Shown: positions 18,199 through 27,997, counted from the stretch's first letter. The stretch: 64,000 bases of DNA from Hymenobacter qilianensis (GCF_014489555.1 NZ_CP060784.1:62001-126000); one strand, 5' to 3'. Notes: generated from the sequence alone by a model not told the origin. Numbers and translations are program-made.

Positions 18199-18322
18199 GC
18201 AAGCGACCTGCTACCACACATCAATTTTAGTTCTCCGTACCTTGCGGCCCATTCGCAGCTTCATAGCTCCGAATGGGCCGTTACCGTTACCACGAATTCC
18301 TGACTTTCTAATACCCAGCACC

Positions 18323-19412
18323 ATGTCTACCCGTCTCAATAAATACATCAGCGAAAGCGGCGTCTGCTCCCGGCGCGAAGCCGACAAATTCATTGAGCAG
18401 GGCAACGTGTTTGTGAACGGCAAGCGGGCCAGCATCGGCGACCAGGTGACGGAGAAGGACCGCGTGGTGGTGAATGGCAGCCTCATTGAGCCCCGCGCCC
18501 CGAGGACGCGATTTATATTGCCTTCAATAAGCCCCCCGGCATCACCAGCACCACCGAAACCAGCGTTAAGGACAACATTATCCGCTACATCAAGCACAGC
18601 GAACGGATTTTCCCCATTGGCCGCTTGGATAAGGATTCGCAGGGCTTGATTCTTCTGACCAGCAACGGCGACATCGTCAACAAGATTCTGCGTGCCGGCA
18701 ACAAGCATGAGAAGGAGTACATCGTGATGGTGGACAAGCCCATCACCGACAGCTTTATCGAAGGTATGCGCGGCGGGGTGCCCATCATGGGTATTATGAC
18801 CCAGAAGTGCGAGGTAAAGAAGGAAACCAACTACATCTTCCGCATCACGCTCATTCAGGGTATGAACCGCCAGATCAGGAAGATGTGCGAGCATTTTGGC
18901 TACGAGGTGGTGCAGCTGGAGCGCATTAGGGTGATGAATATCACGCTCAAAGGCCTCGGTGTCGGCGACTGGCGCGAGCTAACCGAAAAGGAGTTGGAAG
19001 GCATCATGAAGATGACCGAAACCTCTTCCGGCACCAAGGAAGCCTCCTTGCCTAAGCGCCGCGTGGGTCCGCCCACTACGGCCTGGAGCAGCCGTCCCGC
19101 CCGTTTCAGCGAAGGAGAAAGCGAGGATAAACCCGCCCGTAAACCAGCTGGCGCCGGCGGGAAATCGGCCCCTCGCGCTGCTACTCCTAGCGGGCCTAAG
19201 CCGGGGCGCAAACCCGCCATGGGCAAGCCAAAACCAGCAGCTTCAGCGGCGGCTTTTGGCACAGAAAAGCCCCCAGAAAGCCCGGCCGCCCCACCAGTGC
19301 CGGCTCCAAGCGCAAGCCCGCCGCCAAAACCCTGAACCGCGCCCCAAAGGCAACGCCGGCCGCCGCGGCAGCAGCCGGTAGCGGCAGTTTCTACTTAATC
19401 AGCAACCCTTGA
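18323..19412 (+). CDS. RluB/RluF-like rRNA pseudouridine synthase, frame broken twice
   Basis: Adding one C at 18498-18501 and one at 19270-19274 gives 363 residues. The N-terminal S4 RNA-binding domain is clear ([20 protein letters not shown]), followed by the catalytic domain with [18 protein letters not shown], whose Asp in GRLD is the nucleophile, and [20 protein letters not shown]. It would convert uridine to pseudouridine in ribosomal RNA. Without the second correction it ends at 19335; with it the tail becomes the basic Lys/Pro/Ala-rich end ([18 protein letters not shown]) seen in Bacteroidota homologues. The start is the ATG at 18323. Confidence 0.88.
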
Positions 19413-19444
19413 AGGATCAGTTATGATCTGACAATCAAGTGGCG

Positions 19445-19537
19445 GTCATGCAGAGCGCAGCGAAGCATCTCGCGTGCTGACGAAAGATTAGTAATCCTAC
19501 TACCGCGGGCGAGATGCTTCGCTCTGCTCTGCATAAC
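19445..19537. repeat. Intergenic palindromic element
   Basis: Left arm GTCATGCAGAGCGCAGCG and right arm GGGCGAGATGCTTCGCTCTG then CTCTGCATAAC. The right tip differs by one base from the family consensus (CATAAC for CATGAC). It lies between the pseudouridine synthase and maa. Confidence 0.85.
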
Positions 19538-19566
19538 GTTCTTTATAAATACGTACCCTTTAGCCT

Positions 19567-20127
19567 ATGCCTACTGAGCGCGAGAACATGATGGCTGGCG
19601 AGCTGTACCAGGCCAACGCCCCGGAATTGTTAGCCGCTCGTCAGCGCGCGAAGGCACTGTGTCACCGCTACAACCAGCAGCCATTGGAACTAGACCGCGC
19701 TGTGTTGGCCGAGCTGCTGGGCTATGAAACCGATGCTTACGTTGAGGCCCCATTGCGCTGCGATTATGGCTTCAACATTTACTTGGGTCGGAATTTCTAC
19801 GCCAACTACAACCTCACCATTCTCGACTGCGCGCCGGTACATATCGGCGACAATGTATTTGTGGCGCCGAATGTGGTGCTGAGCACGGCGGGGCATCCGG
19901 TGGAAGTGGGCCCGCGCGTGGCGGGGTGGGAGTTTGCGCGCCCTATCACGATCGGCGATAATGTGTGGCTGGGCGCGGGCGTCATTGTGCTGCCCGGCGT
20001 GACCATTGGCGCGGGTACTACCATTGGGGCGGGCAGCGTCGTGACGCGGGATATTGCGGCCAATTCGGTGGCGGTGGGCAATCCGTGCCGCGTGATTCGA
20101 TCGGCGCTGCCACCCGACCAGCAGTAG
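19567..20127 (+). CDS. maa: Maltose/galactoside-type O-acetyltransferase
   Basis: 186 residues, typical of the Maa/LacA/NodL family of hexapeptide-repeat (left-handed beta-helix) acetyltransferases. An N-terminal Mac domain (ERENMMAGELYQANAPEL) precedes the repeats, with catalytic His in VVLSTAGHPVE and the acetyl-CoA loop near ITIGDNVWLGAGVIVLPGV. It transfers acetyl groups from acetyl-CoA to sugars in the cytoplasm. The exact sugar is not evident. The gene stands between a palindrome and a DUF1569 gene. Confidence 0.92.
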   Translation: MPTERENMMAGELYQANAPELLAARQRAKALCHRYNQQPLELDRAVLAELLGYETDAYVEAPLRCDYGFNIYLGRNFYANYNLTILDCAPVHIGDNVFVAPNVVLSTAGHPVEVGPRVAGWEFARPITIGDNVWLGAGVIVLPGVTIGAGTTIGAGSVVTRDIAANSVAVGNPCRVIRSALPPDQQ

Positions 20128-20229
20128 CAGGAACAGGGCTGTTTAGTGGGGAGTTGTTTGGCTTTGGCCTTTTGCGCAATCGTGAAGTAAATCCTATATT
20201 TCTTATGCGATTTAGCGCTCCTTATTCCT

Positions 20230-20685
20230 ATGTCAGCCAGCTTCCTCGACCCGAACGCACACGCAGCTCTCGTGGCCCGAATTCAGACATTAACACCTGA
20301 TAGTCAGCGCCAATGGGGCAAGATGACCGTGGGGCAAATGCTGGTGCATTGCGCCGATCAGCTGCGGGTGAGCCGGGGTGAAAAGGCGGTTACTTCTTTG
20401 CGGATCCCAGGCTTTTTGAAGCCCTTAGCGAAGTGGTTTTTTGTTACCCGTCTGAAGAGTTTCAAGCCGAACATGCAAACGCTGAAAGAGCTGGATTCTC
20501 AAGTCGGCATGACGTCGCCCACCACCTTTGAGGCCGACCGTCAGACGCTGCTGGATCTGCTCAATCCGGCTAAATATAGCCCGTCTGGGGTGGAGCATCC
20601 GGTGTTTGGGCATTTGTCACACAATGAGTTGGGGGAGGTTACGTGGAAGCACCTCGATCATCATTTACGGCAGTTTGGCGTGTAG
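20230..20685 (+). CDS. DUF1569 / DinB-like protein
   Basis: 151 residues with the pattern of DUF1569, a DinB-superfamily four-helix protein: RIQTLTPDSQRQWGKMTVGQMLVHCADQL near the start and HPVFGHLSHNELGEVTWKHLDHHLRQFG at the end. The conserved His residues (HC in the first, WKHLDHH in the last helix) suit a metal site like that of DinB and thiol-dependent transferases. Reaction unknown. Only about 100 bases separate it from maa. Confidence 0.85.
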   Translation: MSASFLDPNAHAALVARIQTLTPDSQRQWGKMTVGQMLVHCADQLRVSRGEKAVTSLRIPGFLKPLAKWFFVTRLKSFKPNMQTLKELDSQVGMTSPTTFEADRQTLLDLLNPAKYSPSGVEHPVFGHLSHNELGEVTWKHLDHHLRQFGV

Positions 20686-20871
20686 CAATTCTTGCTGGCT
20701 CGCTTCTGACTTGCGGGTGTCTGACTGGCTGTTCTGTTGAGCGGTAGAGCTGCGGTTGAGAACCTGATTTAAGTAGTCAGCTTTTGACTGCTGGTACTTC
20801 TGCTGCTTAAACATCATCCCAACCCACTTTCCTGCTTATCTTGCGGTCAGCCTTTTGGGCCATTAACAAAC

Positions 20872-20879
20872 TATTTTTG
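20872..20879 (+). promoter_or_regulatory. Possible -7 element of the biotin cluster
   Basis: TATTTTTG exactly fits TAnnTTTG and lies 28 bases before the bioB start. A TTG lies only 14 bases upstream of it, closer than usual, so the -33 partner is uncertain. Confidence 0.4.
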
Positions 20880-20907
20880 CCCCCGCACCCCTCAACCACC
20901 CCTTTTC

Positions 20908-21903
20908 ATGCTCCGCACCGACTGGACCCTCGACGAAGTAAAAGCCCTGTACCACCAGCCCGTGCTGGAACTCGTGACCCAGGCCGCCGCCGTGCATCAG
21001 GCCAACCAATCGACCGGTGAGGTGCAGGTATGCACGCTGCTGTCGGTAAAAACCGGCGGCTGCCCCGAAGATTGCTCCTACTGTCCTCAGGCTGCCCGCT
21101 ACCACACCGGCGTAGAAGTGCACGCCTTGCTGAAGGATGAAGTAGTACTGGATGCCGCCCGCCGCGCCAAAGACTCGGGCAGCACGCGCTTCTGCATGGG
21201 CGCCGCCTGGCGCGAAGTGCGCGACAACCGCGACTTCGACCGCGTGCTGGGCATGGTGACGCAGGTAAACGACATGGGCCTGGAAGTGTGCTGCACCTTG
21301 GGCATGATCAACGAGTATCAGGCTGAGCGGCTCAAGCAAGCCGGCCTCTACGCCTACAATCACAACTTGGACACCAGCGCCGAGCACTACTCCGAGATCA
21401 TCACCACCCGCACCTACGACGACCGTCTTAATACGCTCGAAAACGTGCGCCAAGCGGGTATTTCAGTGTGCTCGGGGGGCATTATTGGCCTCGGCGAAAC
21501 AGACGAAGACCGTATTGCCATGCTGCACACGCTGGCCACCCTGCCCGCCCACCCCGAGTCGGTGCCGGTGAACGCGCTGGTGCCCGTAGCCGGCACGCCC
21601 CTGGCCGAGCAGCCCCGCGTGAGCGTGTGGGAAATGCTGCGCATGATTGCCACCGCCCGCATCTTGATGCCCCGCACCATGGTACGTCTGTCGGCTGGCC
21701 GTCAGGAAATGCCCGTGAGCGAGCAGGCCTTGTGCTTCTTAGCTGGCGCTAATTCTATCTTCTCCGGCGAGAAGCTCCTCACCACGCCCAACCCCGATTT
21801 CGACGCCGATAAGCAGATGTTTGCAACGCTGGGCCTGAAGCCGCGCAAGTCGTTCAAGGACATGCCCCAAGGCGCTACGGTATTGGCGAAGGCTGCTGTA
21901 TAA
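20908..21903 (+). CDS. bioB: Biotin synthase
   Basis: 331 residues, standard for BioB, the radical-SAM enzyme that inserts sulfur into dethiobiotin. The CxxxCxxC cluster motif is in [12 protein letters not shown] at about residues 50-60, followed by the family segments [23 protein letters not shown] and VSAGR-like [10 protein letters not shown], where the conserved Arg coordinates the second cluster. It is the first gene of a biotin cluster; a large inverted repeat separates it from bioF. Confidence 0.97.
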   Translation: MLRTDWTLDEVKALYHQPVLELVTQAAAVHQANQSTGEVQVCTLLSVKTGGCPEDCSYCPQAARYHTGVEVHALLKDEVVLDAARRAKDSGSTRFCMGAAWREVRDNRDFDRVLGMVTQVNDMGLEVCCTLGMINEYQAERLKQAGLYAYNHNLDTSAEHYSEIITTRTYDDRLNTLENVRQAGISVCSGGIIGLGETDEDRIAMLHTLATLPAHPESVPVNALVPVAGTPLAEQPRVSVWEMLRMIATARILMPRTMVRLSAGRQEMPVSEQALCFLAGANSIFSGEKLLTTPNPDFDADKQMFATLGLKPRKSFKDMPQGATVLAKAAV

Positions 21904-21913
21904 AGTTCAACGA

Positions 21914-22056
21914 GGGACCTCACCCCTAGCCCCCTCCCCTCGGGGAGAAGGGGAACTAGCCTTAAAAATAGATTTATAGTAATGACTAGTTAGCTAGAAA
22001 GACTAGAAGCTAGTTCCCCCTCTCCTCGTGGAGAGGGGGCTAGGGGGTGAGGTCCC
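21914..22056. repeat. Inverted repeat with CCTCACCCC-type tips between bioB and bioF
   Basis: Left arm GGGACCTCACCCCTAGCCCC continuing to GAACTAGC at 21960; right arm from GCTAGTTCCCCC at about 22010 to GGGGTGAGGTCCC at 22056. Arms of roughly 46 bases surround an AT-rich centre of about 50 bases. The arms differ in run lengths (four C at left, five G at right next to CTAG), the same sort of discrepancy as in the broken genes. The element could act as a terminator or attenuator between bioB and bioF. Confidence 0.8.
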
Positions 22057-22071
22057 ATCAGAACAAGCAAC

Positions 22072-23218
22072 ATGCACCCATCTCCCCTCCTTCAGCGCCT
22101 TACGCAGCAACTCGTACAGCGCGAAGCGGCCGGCACCCGCCGGCAGCTGACAGTCGCGAAGGCGGGCCGGATAGATTTTAGCTCCAACGACTACCTTGGC
22201 CTAGCGCAACACAGCGCTTTGCAAGCGATTTTACAACGAGTATTAACCGAAAAAAGCCCCCAGCCGCCGGCAGCACTGGCTCGCGCCTGCTCACCGGCAA
22301 CTCCGCCGCCGCCGAAGTGCTGGAAACTCAACTGGCGAACTTCCACCGCGCTGAGTCGGCTTTGCTCTTCAACTCCGGCTACGCCGCCAACCTGGGCTTT
22401 TTTGCCGCCGTGCCCCGCCGCGGCGACACGATTTTTTACGACGAAGCCAGCCACGCCTCCGTGAAGGACGGCATCCGGGGCAGCTTCGCTACGGCCTACA
22501 GCTTTAGGCACAATGATATAGGCGACTTAGAACGGCGCCTGAGCCGAGCCACGGGGGCCGTTTTTGTGGCCGTGGAGGCGCTCTATTCCATGGATGGCGA
22601 CCAGGCGCCGCTGCGGGAGCTGGCGGCCTTTTGCCAGCAGCGCGACTTGCATCTGATAGTAGATGAGGCGCACACCAACGGCATTTACGGTCCGCGGGGG
22701 AAGGTTTGGTAGTGGAGTTAGGGTTGGAAGAGCAGGTATTCGCCCGTATTCTAACATTTGGCAAAGCCCTGGGCAGTCAGGGGGCATGCATAGCCGGACC
22801 GCAGGTGCTGCGCGAGTATCTGCTGAATTTCAGTCGGCCGTTTATTTATACCACCGCCCTGCCGCCGCTGGCTATAGCTACGTTGGCCGCAGCATACCAG
22901 ATGCTACCGAATATGCAGCAGGAGCGGCAGCGGCTTTTTGCCCTTTCCGATTTGCTGAAAACCACGCTCAACGCGGTGCCTGGCTTGCACGTGCCGGAGG
23001 AAAGCCACATTATTCATCCCGTCTTTTTCCCTGACCACGCAGGCCCGGCGCACGTGAAAGCAGTAGCCCAGGCCGCGCAGGCGCAGGGCTTCGATGTGCG
23101 CGCCATATTGCCCCCCACCGTGCCTGCTGGTACCGAGCGCCTGCGGCTGATTGTGCACAGTTATAATACGGAAGCAGAAATTGAGGGACTAGCGGCCGTG
23201 TTGGGACGGATTAATTGA
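22072..23218 (+). CDS. bioF: 8-amino-7-oxononanoate synthase, frame broken twice
   Basis: One C added at 22257-22261 and one G at 22696-22700 give 382 residues, normal for BioF, the PLP enzyme that condenses pimeloyl-ACP (or -CoA) with alanine. Diagnostic parts are RIDFSSNDYLGLA, AAGSTGSRLLTGNS (restored by the first correction), VDEAHTNGIYGPRGEG (restored by the second), and the PLP lysine in ILTFGKALGSQGA. The conserved His in EAHTNG stacks on PLP. Second gene of the biotin cluster. Confidence 0.92.
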
Positions 23219-23517
23219 TACCGAAATTCTTAAGCCGTAATACTAAGTTGACAACTGCAAGGAAGCGAAGTCATACTTTGATTACTAAAAGATGTGAGTA
23301 ACCTCGTGTTGCATACCACAACTTTATATATTGCTGTCGCAATTTAATTTTTGCGATTTTTGCCCTTCAGAGGCGGGCTTTACGAAGATTGGTGCAGTGA
23401 AGTCATGCGGATATTACCGCATCTTGGCATTCGGTTAGTTGCAGCAATTCAGGTCATCACTGTCGGATTAAACGGCGACAGGAAATAAACTGAGGAAAAT
23501 ATTTAAAATCAGTTTCT
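23219..23517. other. AT-rich intergenic region between bioF and the membrane gene
   Basis: About 300 bases with no convincing frame, repeat or hairpin. Base composition falls sharply here and stays low through the next gene to about 24380. Confidence 0.5.
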
Positions 23518-24105
23518 ATGAACGAATATTTGTTTTTTAAAGCCCGGTTGTATTTTACAGCAATAGTAACTATTGCTATCTGGTTGCTATTAGCTTGGGG
23601 GCATTATAATGGGGGTGTACCAAGCCATCACATTATGGCTCGTGCAGACATGCCTGAGATTTCTAACTGGTGGGGAGGAATATTACTTCCTTTACTTTCT
23701 TGGCTTTTACTTTATCGCGTCCACAAGAGAATTATTAGCAGTAAGAACAACGAAATACATAGCTCAGTGCTGTATACAAATGTAGCTTATGGACTCATTG
23801 GTGCTCTATTTTTCGGAATCCTACTTTCCATATTTTTCACTTTTGGCTATTCAGATATACAGGGCTATATGATGAACGGATTGTTTATACTTGCATTGTT
23901 CCTCCCAATTTATCGGGCAGAATGCTTACTTGGATTTGTTATTGGTATGTCTTTTACATTTGGCGCAGTGCTCCCAACTATAGCAGGGTTAATATTTGCA
24001 CTAATAGGAGCAGTATTATATCTTTTTGTTCGGCCAGCAGCACTATACATAGCATCAGCTCTTGCACATAAAGTATCGTCAAATAAACATAAGGTAAATA
24101 GGTAA
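23518..24105 (+). CDS. Hypothetical multispanning membrane protein, AT-rich
   Basis: 195 residues with about five or six hydrophobic helices: residues about 10-30, 50-65, 85-110, 115-135, 138-155 and 155-180. No motif of a known transporter or enzyme is visible. The gene is markedly AT-rich against the GC-rich biotin genes on both sides and is flanked by AT-rich spacers of about 280-300 bases, which suggests a later insertion into the cluster. A role in biotin uptake cannot be excluded but nothing in the sequence supports it. Confidence 0.7.
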   Translation: MNEYLFFKARLYFTAIVTIAIWLLLAWGHYNGGVPSHHIMARADMPEISNWWGGILLPLLSWLLLYRVHKRIISSKNNEIHSSVLYTNVAYGLIGALFFGILLSIFFTFGYSDIQGYMMNGLFILALFLPIYRAECLLGFVIGMSFTFGAVLPTIAGLIFALIGAVLYLFVRPAALYIASALAHKVSSNKHKVNR

Positions 24106-24388
24106 ATATCGGTAGCAATTAAATTATATATTAAACACCTACTGCGTTAATAACCTTAAAGGTCAACACTACTAATACCAGCTAAAAAATACATTTATCA
24201 AAACTCTTCAGAAGTATTTTGCATAATCCTGAATGTGTGATTTTTTTAAACAGTATTATTTAAAATCAGCAGCGTAACCACGCGAAAAACTGTTACATCT
24301 GCCATACGCTTCTGAAGCTTACACATCTTGATATGGCTTTATGCAAGTCTATCAGCTCAACCGCAGCCGCTAATAGCAGCTTTGCTTA

Positions 24389-25155
24389 ATGACCACTTTT
24401 TTGGAACAACTTTTCGTCACCGGCATTGGCACCGACGTCGGTAAAACCCTGGTAGCTGCCATCCTCACCGAAGCCCTGCAAGCCGACTACTGGAAGCCCG
24501 TGCAGGCCGGCCTCACGCCCACCACCGATACAGCCACAGTACGCTCGCTGGTAACTAATCCGGTTTCCCGGTTTCACCCCGAAGCATATCGCCTTGTATT
24601 GCCCGCCTCGCCCCACGCCGCCGCCGCCGCCGAAAATATCCGCATTCAGCCGGAGCGTTTCGTGCTGCCCCGCACCACCAACAACTTAATTGTAGAAGGT
24701 GCCGGGGGCTTTTTGTGCCGTTGGCGCCGGGCTTCCTGCTGGTCGATCTGCTGGCGCAACTACAGCTGGCGACGGTGGTTGTGTCGCGCAATTATCTGGG
24801 CAGCATCAACCATACCTTACTCACGCTGGAGGCCTTGCAGCGGCGTGGGTTGCCTATCCGCGGACTGGTGTTTAACGGGGAGGTTACGCCCGCTACGGAG
24901 GAGTTCATTCTGGAGCACTCCGGCGTTCCGGTGATGCCGCGGTTGCGGCCCGAGGCGGTGACCGATGCGGCTATGGTGAGCCGCTACGCGGCGGAGTTTC
25001 GGGCGTGGGGCCTCACCCCGGTTCCGTGGGGCCTCACCCCCGGCCCCTCTCCTAAGGGAGAGGGGAGCCTGACTTTAGTCTTTCTACGCCGTACCTTCCG
25101 CTTTCGCTTCAGGCACGGCTACCGTATTGTGATTTTGCAACAAAGCCCCCTATGA
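24389..25155 (+). CDS. bioD: Dethiobiotin synthetase, frame broken once and extended into a repeat
   Basis: One G added at 24714-24718 gives 255 residues. BioD makes dethiobiotin from diaminopelargonate, CO2 and ATP. The P-loop TGIGTDVGKTLVAA, the substrate segment DYWKPVQAGL, and restored VEGAGGLFVPLAPGFLLVDL are diagnostic. The domain should end near YAAEFRAW at about 25007; the frame then runs on for about 49 residues through the left arm of an inverted repeat (GLTPVPWGLTPGPSPKGEGS) and beyond. That tail is probably foreign to the enzyme. Followed by a terminator at 25141. Confidence 0.9.
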
Positions 25156-25286
25156 CAAATAGGGGGCTTTGTTTATTAAGCTAGCATCTAGCAATGGTAG
25201 CCGTAGTTGAGGCGGGAGCTGAAAGTGCGCGTAGGCCGGGCGGCTGGCTCCCCTCTCCCCTAGGAGAGGGGCCGGGGGCGAGGCCC
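25028..25286. repeat. Inverted repeat flanking the bioD-bioA junction
   Basis: Left arm 25028-25069 and right arm 25246-25286, about 41 bases each, with two mismatches: GGGCCTCACCCCCGGCCCC on the left answers GGGGCCGGGGGCGAGGCCC on the right. An extra copy of the tip (GGGGCCTCACCCCGG) lies just before at about 25008. The spacer holds the end of the bioD frame, a terminator and the start of the bioA leader. Tip sequence is related to the repeats at 21914 and 39558. Confidence 0.85.
25141..25175 (+). terminator. Intrinsic terminator after bioD
   Basis: CAAAGCCCCCTA (25141-25152) pairs perfectly with TAGGGGGCTTTG (25160-25171), seven-base loop, followed by TTTATT. The bioD stop codon falls in its left arm region, so bioA probably has its own promoter. 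Confidence 0.88.
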
Positions 25287-25292
25287 AATTCT

Positions 25293-25300
25293 TACCTTTG
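25293..25300 (+). promoter_or_regulatory. Possible -7 element very close to bioA start
   Basis: TACCTTTG fits TAnnTTTG exactly and ends four bases before the bioA ATG at 25305. No TTG was found at the right distance upstream. If used, transcription would begin at or near the start codon. Confidence 0.35.
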
Positions 25301-25304
25301 CGTC

Positions 25305-26599
25305 ATGCCCACCCTAGCCGCCCGCGACCACGCCGTACTCTGGCACCCTTATACCCAAATGCAAACCGCTCCCCTGCCCATTCCCATCGTGCGGGGTGAG
25401 GGCGCGTGGCTCTACGCCGAAGACGGCACCGCCTACCTCGATGGTATTTCGTCGTGGTGGGTAAACCTGCACGGGCACGCCCACCCGCGCATTGCGGCCC
25501 GCGTAGCCCAGCAGCTCCAAACGCTTGAACATGTGCTATTTGCTGGCTTCACCCACCCGCCCGCCGTGGAGTTGGCCGAAGGATTACTGGAGATTTTGCC
25601 CCCCAACCAGCGCCGCATCTTTTACTCCGATAATGGTTCGACGGCTGTGGAAGTGGCCCTGAAAATGGCTCTGCAATACCACCACAACCATGGTCAGCCG
25701 CGCCGCACGATGGTGGCTTTCCGCGATAGCTACCACGGCGACACCTTCGGGGCCATGGCTGTGAGCAGCCGGGGGCTTTTACGGCACCCTTCGCGCCGCT
25801 GCTGTTTGATGTGGCCTTTATTGATGTGCCAGTGCCCGGCCGCGAAGCCGAAGCGCTGGCTCAGCTGGAAGCCCTAGCCGCGCAGGGCGATGTGGCGGCC
25901 TTCATTTTTGAGCCCCTGCTGTTGGGCACGGCCGGCATGATTACGTACACGCCCGAGGTGCTGAACGAGCTGATTAGCTGCTGCCACCGCCACGGTATAT
26001 TGGCCATTGCCGATGAGGTAATGACCGGTTTTGGGCGCACCGGCCGGCTTTTCGCCTGTGACTACCTGACGGAAAGGCCCGACATGGTGTGCTTATCCAA
26101 GGGCCTCACCGGGGGTACGATGGCGCTGGGCGTCACGAGCAGCACGGGGCCGGTGTACGAAGCATTCCTGAGTGATGACAAGATGAAGACCTTCTTTCAC
26201 GGCCATTCCTACACGGCCAACCCGGTGGCGTGCGCGGCGGGGCTGGCCAGTCTGGAACTGCTGCGCGAGCCAGCTTGCACCGCAAATTTAGCCCGCATCT
26301 CTGCGGCACATCAGGCGTTTGCGGCGGAAATAACGGGCCAGCCCGGCGTGCGCGCGGTGCGCTTGCTGGGCACTGTAGTGGGCATAGAATTCGAAGAGCA
26401 GGCCACCACGTCCTACTTCAGCAGCCTGCGCGACGAGCTGTATCAGCTGGCCCTGCAGCGCCGCGTGATTCTGCGGCCGCTGGGCAACATTATTTACATC
26501 ATGCCGCCCTACTGCACCAACGATGCCGAGCTAGACCTGCTCTACAACACCGTGCGCGCCATGCGCGAACTGGTCATTGCTCGGACTACTTTGGCTTAG
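25305..26599 (+). CDS. bioA: Adenosylmethionine-8-amino-7-oxononanoate aminotransferase, frame broken once
   Basis: One G added at 25771-25775 gives 431 residues. BioA uses SAM as amino donor to make 7,8-diaminopelargonate, the substrate of BioD. Diagnostic parts are LWHPYTQM near the start, DGISSWWVNLHGHAHP, FYSDNGSTAVEVALKMA, DSYHGDTFGAMAVSSRGAFTAPF (the last part restored), ADEVMTGFGRTG and the PLP lysine in LSKGLTGG. The start is the ATG at 25305, just before the conserved region; a longer frame runs back into the repeat arm. It is the fourth biotin enzyme gene and is followed by a palindrome and a ketoacyl synthase. Confidence 0.94.
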
Positions 26600-26633
26600 C
26601 ATTCAACAGGAGTAATTATTGATTTACCCGTAT

Positions 26634-26729
26634 GTCATGCAGAGGCGGAGCCGAAGCATCTCGCGTGCTGATGTGAGGTTAGTAGTCTCACTAAACAAGC
26701 GAGATGCTTCGGCTCCGCCTCTGCATGAC
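26634..26729. repeat. Intergenic palindromic element
   Basis: Left GTCATGCAGAGGCGGAGCCG AAGCATCTCGC; right GCGAGATGCTTCGGCTCCGC then CTCTGCATGAC. The stem GGCGGAGCC is matched exactly by GGCTCCGCC. Lies between bioA and the ketoacyl synthase gene. Confidence 0.88.
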
Positions 26730-26794
26730 GACCTGCCCTAAGGCTGATCCAATCTACTGGGCCTAGCTTGCGGCCTGTTTGAGCTTTTAAAGTA

Positions 26795-27997
26795 ATGTCC
26801 GACGACAACCTGATTCTGATTCGAGGCCGGGGCAGCGTGTCTGCGCTGGAGCTGCGGGGCAATTTCACAGCCTCCTCACCGCAACCTGCCTTTGCAAGCC
26901 GGCAAACCGGCACGCGCACCCTACCCGTTGGCAGCGTGCCCGCCGGAGTGGAAGAAGCAATAAGTAGTTTGCGCCACGCGCACGCCCCTTACCGCCAGCT
27001 CGACCGCACCGTATTATTGGGCTTGCTTGCCGCCCGCCAAGCCACGGCCCAGGCGGGCTGGGCAGCGCAGGATGCCAGTCTGGGCGTGAGCATTGGCTCC
27101 TCGCGGGGCGCAACAGGACGACTAGAGCAATTCCACGCCGATTTTCTAGCCGATGGAGTTGTAGCTGCGGCAGCGTCGCCGCTCACCACGCTGGGCAATG
27201 TGGCGAGTTGGGTGGCCTACGATGCGGGCGCTGTTGGCGGGGCAGCGCTAAGTCACTCCAGCACCTGCAGCAGCGCTTTTCAAGCGTTGGGCAACGCGGT
27301 AGCCTGGCTGCGGGCCGGCCTCGCCGATCGGTTTTTGGCCGGTGGGGCTGAGGCTCCGCTCACCGATTTTACATTGGCACAGATGCACGCCCTAGGCATC
27401 TACTCCACTTTTGCCCCCCAGGATTGGCCTTGCCGCCCTGGCGCGGGCGCACCTTCCACCTTCGTACTGGGCGAGGGCGCGGCGGTTTTTGCCTTGGAAC
27501 GAGTTAGTCGCGCGACACTGGCGGCGGAGCAAGCCACGGCTTCGGCTCTTCAGTTTCGGCTGGAAAGTGTCGGCTTTGGCTTCGAGGCAATCCCAAGCAA
27601 AACCGGGCTTTCGCCGGATGGTCAGCACTTCCAAACGGCCATGCGCCAAGCACTCCAGCAGGCAAATTGCCCCCCAGACGCCGTGGATGCCCTCGTGCTG
27701 CACAGCCCCGGCACCCCCGCCGGCGACGCTGCCGAGCGCCGTGCCGTAGCAGCCGTTTTTGGAACCGAAGAAGCCCCCCAACTCGTCTCCAACAAATGGC
27801 TGGTCGGCCACACGCTTGGCGCCTCCGCAGCCCTGAGTCTGGAGTTTGCGTTGCAGATTTTAACACACCAAACCTGGCCTGCGCCGCCGTTCGGCACCTA
27901 CTTGGCCCCCGCTCCTACTCGGCCCATTGGGCGTGTACTGGTGAATGCAGCCGGTTTTGGCGGCAATGCATCCAGTGCCCTAGTATCGTTAGTGTAA
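26795..27997 (+). CDS. Beta-ketoacyl synthase-like protein linked to biotin genes
   Basis: 400 residues with thiolase-fold KAS signatures: nucleophile Cys158 in SHSSTCSSAFQALG, His303 in VLHSPGTPAGDAAE, Lys334 and His339 in SNKWLVGHTLGAS. The usual HGTGTxxND is altered to HSPGTPAGD, and the N terminus is not that of FabF or FabB, so this is a divergent group. Next to bioB-F-D-A and with no bioC, bioH or bioW in the window, it may help build the pimeloyl precursor; that is inference. It contains three intact six-base C runs (about 27415, 27669 and 27774) and no break. Confidence 0.85.
   Translation: MSDDNLILIRGRGSVSALELRGNFTASSPQPAFASRQTGTRTLPVGSVPAGVEEAISSLRHAHAPYRQLDRTVLLGLLAARQATAQAGWAAQDASLGVSIGSSRGATGRLEQFHADFLADGVVAAAASPLTTLGNVASWVAYDAGAVGGAALSHSSTCSSAFQALGNAVAWLRAGLADRFLAGGAEAPLTDFTLAQMHALGIYSTFAPQDWPCRPGAGAPSTFVLGEGAAVFALERVSRATLAAEQATASALQFRLESVGFGFEAIPSKTGLSPDGQHFQTAMRQALQQANCPPDAVDALVLHSPGTPAGDAAERRAVAAVFGTEEAPQLVSNKWLVGHTLGASAALSLEFALQILTHQTWPAPPFGTYLAPAPTRPIGRVLVNAAGFGGNASSALVSLV

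Noticed and set aside
20686..20907. BirA-type biotin operator before bioB
   Set aside because: No TTGTnAACC-type inverted repeat was found near the -7 element.
24106..24388. Riboswitch or small RNA before bioD
   Set aside because: AT-rich with weak local pairing only; nothing resembling a known biotin-related control element.
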